NCBI GenBank assembly: GCA_015680685.1
Contig: MNCI01002905.1
Span: 42,756 to 74,130, forward strand
Direction of reading: 5' to 3'
DNA from: Gnetum montanum
Taxonomy: Eukaryota > Streptophyta > Gnetopsida > Gnetales > Gnetaceae
DNA length: 31,375 nucleotides
In this document: piece after piece, positions 29,818 to 31,375 of the stretch
Numbering within the stretch: position 1 is the first letter of the stretch
Layout: the number at the start of each line of letters is the position of its first letter
The notes under the pieces: generated by a model
Told to the model about the DNA's origin: nothing
Seen by the model: only the letters and a program-made list of their open reading frames with translations
Databases searched by the model: none
Position numbers and translations under genes: made by a program

Positions 29818-30752
29818 TGATGAGTGGCGAGGTACCCCTACACTCAACCATACGAATACGAGCCTGCACGCACTATCTGGTTGAACTCTACCGCCTCAAT
29901 GCCTTAACACCACAAGAAACACTTGGGGTTAATCGTTCATTTTCTTCCCAGGCTTGCTTGTAAGTGTCACGGTGTATGGTTAAGCAAGTCTGAGGTATGT
30001 GATTTTTTTTATTTTCAGTTTTACCTCCTAAGCTATGAGGGAAAGGGTTGAGAAATTAAGCTAACTCTAACTAATGTCCTAAGTCTAAATTAACTAGCGT
30101 CAGCATCCGTTCCCACTTACCGGACACACCCTGAACTATGCAACTGTGGCTTACCAAACGCTAGTCGTTACTGGGATCACCGCACGTAATGCAAGTGCTC
30201 GAAGTGATCGTACTGAGGCACCTATTTAGCTTAAGTCTGATAAGCATCCGATTCCTTAACTAGCCGTACACATTGGACTACCACTGTGATTACCAAGCGC
30301 AGATCCTAGAATACGCTACTGGGTTACCAAGCAACCAATGCTTGTAGTTAAGTCGTACTCACGCATTGTGACAAGCAACCGATTCCTTAATTAGCCGTAC
30401 ACATCCGTAGATGCTCGTAATCAAGTCATACTTGTACGCACTAGGAAAGCAGTAAATAACAATAAATAAAACCATGTACTACAAGGTTTATCCAATCAAG
30501 TTCGTCTTTATTGCTGTACACAACTTGGGTTCAAGTTACAAGCTGCTCGAATAAAGAGCCGTTCACTCTAGAACTCCTACTGCGGGCACATGGGAAAAAT
30601 TCTAACTCTGGAGTGATCAATCTGTCAGAGCTTCGCTACTTCTAGCCAGGATTGGGAACTAAGGGGAGTGCCGCCTCTTATCTATAGATATGGCGGCGGA
30701 CCGCGATATCGCATACGTGATATCGCGGCACAGTGCATGTCGTGTCTCATCA
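29818..30752 (-). mobile_element. LTR-B, TGATGA...TCATCA family
   Basis: 935 bp. The plus strand begins TGATGAGTGGCGAGGTACCC and ends GTGTCTCATCA. It contains duplicated internal text (TTCCTTAAxTAGCCGTACAC at about 30253 and 30384; GATCCTAGAATACGCTACTGG). The sequence on its right (30753-30790) parallels that on the right of LTR-A, including AATGAAAACTYGTCCTCAAG. Confidence 0.85.
30701..30728. repeat. Perfect inverted repeat, 10-bp arms, in U3 of LTR-B
   Basis: Arms CCGCGATATC (30701-30710) and GATATCGCGG (30719-30728) flank the 8-bp loop GCATACGT. TCTATAGATA, a 10-bp palindrome, lies at 30681-30690 next to the expected TATA position. Confidence 0.9.
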
Positions 30753-30790
30753 TACCCCCATGCCTGAATGAAAACTCGTCCTCAAGTTCC
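30753..30790 (-). promoter_or_regulatory. Polypurine tract and pol-end-like sequence of a second element
   Basis: On the minus strand CTTGAGGACGAGTTTTCATT is followed by CAGGCATGGGGGTA and then the LTR start TGATGAG. Plant gypsy elements commonly end pol with a L-E-D-x-x-F motif and a G-rich tract just before the 3' LTR. It indicates another minus-strand element extending to the right of LTR-B. Confidence 0.6.
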
Positions 30791-31375
30791 TTACAATGAT
30801 ATCAGGTAGGTATGGGATTATTGAGGGGAAATGGAACTAATGGAATGACATGTGAACGGGGCTTTATTACAAGACTTGACAAAAAACTAGTGTTCATGAC
30901 AACAAGGGTGAACACCTTATTACAATGACATCAGGCCACATTTAGCAGCTAAGAGAAAAGAGGAGAGAGAATAGAAGAGAAGAAGAGAGAAGAGTCTTGT
31001 TGCTGTCAACGCCTAGATTGCACCGTCTGTTGTCCATCCATAAGCGCATTATCAATCCTGCTCCTTGCGCAGCTGCATTAGTGTTACTCCATTCCAAGTG
31101 TTTACTCCAGATCCATTCCGTTGTTGTATGATTGACATCTACACATACAACACAATCATATATTAGCAAGGGTAATTGAATCATTATGTAAAGAATACCT
31201 TGCTTTGGTTTGGGTTCATTGGCTAGGTTGTGGTATGGCTGATATGGATCTGGGAAAATGTAGATGATGACTACCGAAGGTGTAGGGGTTAAGGAGAAAA
31301 ATGAAAAAATCCGGGGCTTAGGAGAAAAAGCGAAAAAACAGGCCCCGTACCCCCATGACTAATCGCAAACCTCCG
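30791..31375 (-). other. 3' internal part of the second tandem element
   Basis: About 0.6 kb up to the window end. It contains a purine-rich run (about 30950-30993, GAGA/GAAGA type) and short open stretches (e.g. 31184-30942) that I do not recognise. Confidence 0.35.

Noticed and set aside
30942-31184. 80-codon minus-strand frame next to the purine run
   Set aside because: Its C-terminal part is a translation of the GAGA-type low-complexity run, and the rest has no recognisable domain.

Overview
This window is plant nuclear DNA, almost entirely nested and decayed LTR retrotransposons. I found no intact host gene, rRNA, tRNA or CRISPR. The plant assignment rests on plant-type Ty3/gypsy and Ty1/copia gag remnants, an Asp-tRNA-type primer site, a plant-type gag finger and a spliced antisense gene inside a gypsy element. 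The scale of nesting suggests a large-genome land plant, possibly a gymnosperm, but the species cannot be read from the sequence. Single Ns at 247, 330 and 3742 and a 298-base N gap (13800-14097) show this is draft assembly.

Layout. (1) About 1-8950: a minus-strand Tat/Ogre-like Ty3/gypsy element. Reading leftwards it has an LTR from 7672 with a GCGTATAC-repeat U3 and TATA box, a primer-site-like sequence, a repeat-rich leader, a roughly 1400-codon gag-protease frame (7281-3030) broken mainly by stop codons, 30-bp tandem repeats, then an oppositely oriented gene with four clean introns (exons 1-5 ending at 2435). No reverse transcriptase, RNase H or integrase is recognisable. (2) About 8950-16550: minus-strand Ty1/copia remains (LTR and Met-tRNA-type primer site at 14441-14456, gag tail at 11560-11695), interrupted by another minus-strand LTR-like insertion (from 11697) whose U3 is an ACAAGTGTC minisatellite. 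(3) 16600-18087: a minus-strand gypsy gag pseudogene with a 317-bp LTR. (4) 18093-24958: a complete plus-strand LTR element with TACAA target duplications, 947/960-bp LTRs and a decayed gag but no pol. (5) 25524-31375: two LTRs of a related TGATGA...TCATCA family in minus orientation, each followed on its right by a pol-end/polypurine-like sequence, giving an LTR-internal-LTR-internal tandem. The first internal part holds one 500-codon decayed frame resembling the 'putative plant transposon protein' family.

How it fits together. Three separate elements keep gag, gag-protease or an accessory gene but no recognisable polymerase, so they look non-autonomous and would have depended on helper elements. 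Each LTR family carries its own short tandem repeat, in most cases just upstream of the TATA box. Reading frames are often long and in register but dotted with TAG/TGA stops, many explicable as TGG changes, consistent with decay by deamination of methylated cytosine. The most unusual locus is the spliced antisense gene at about 540-2435.
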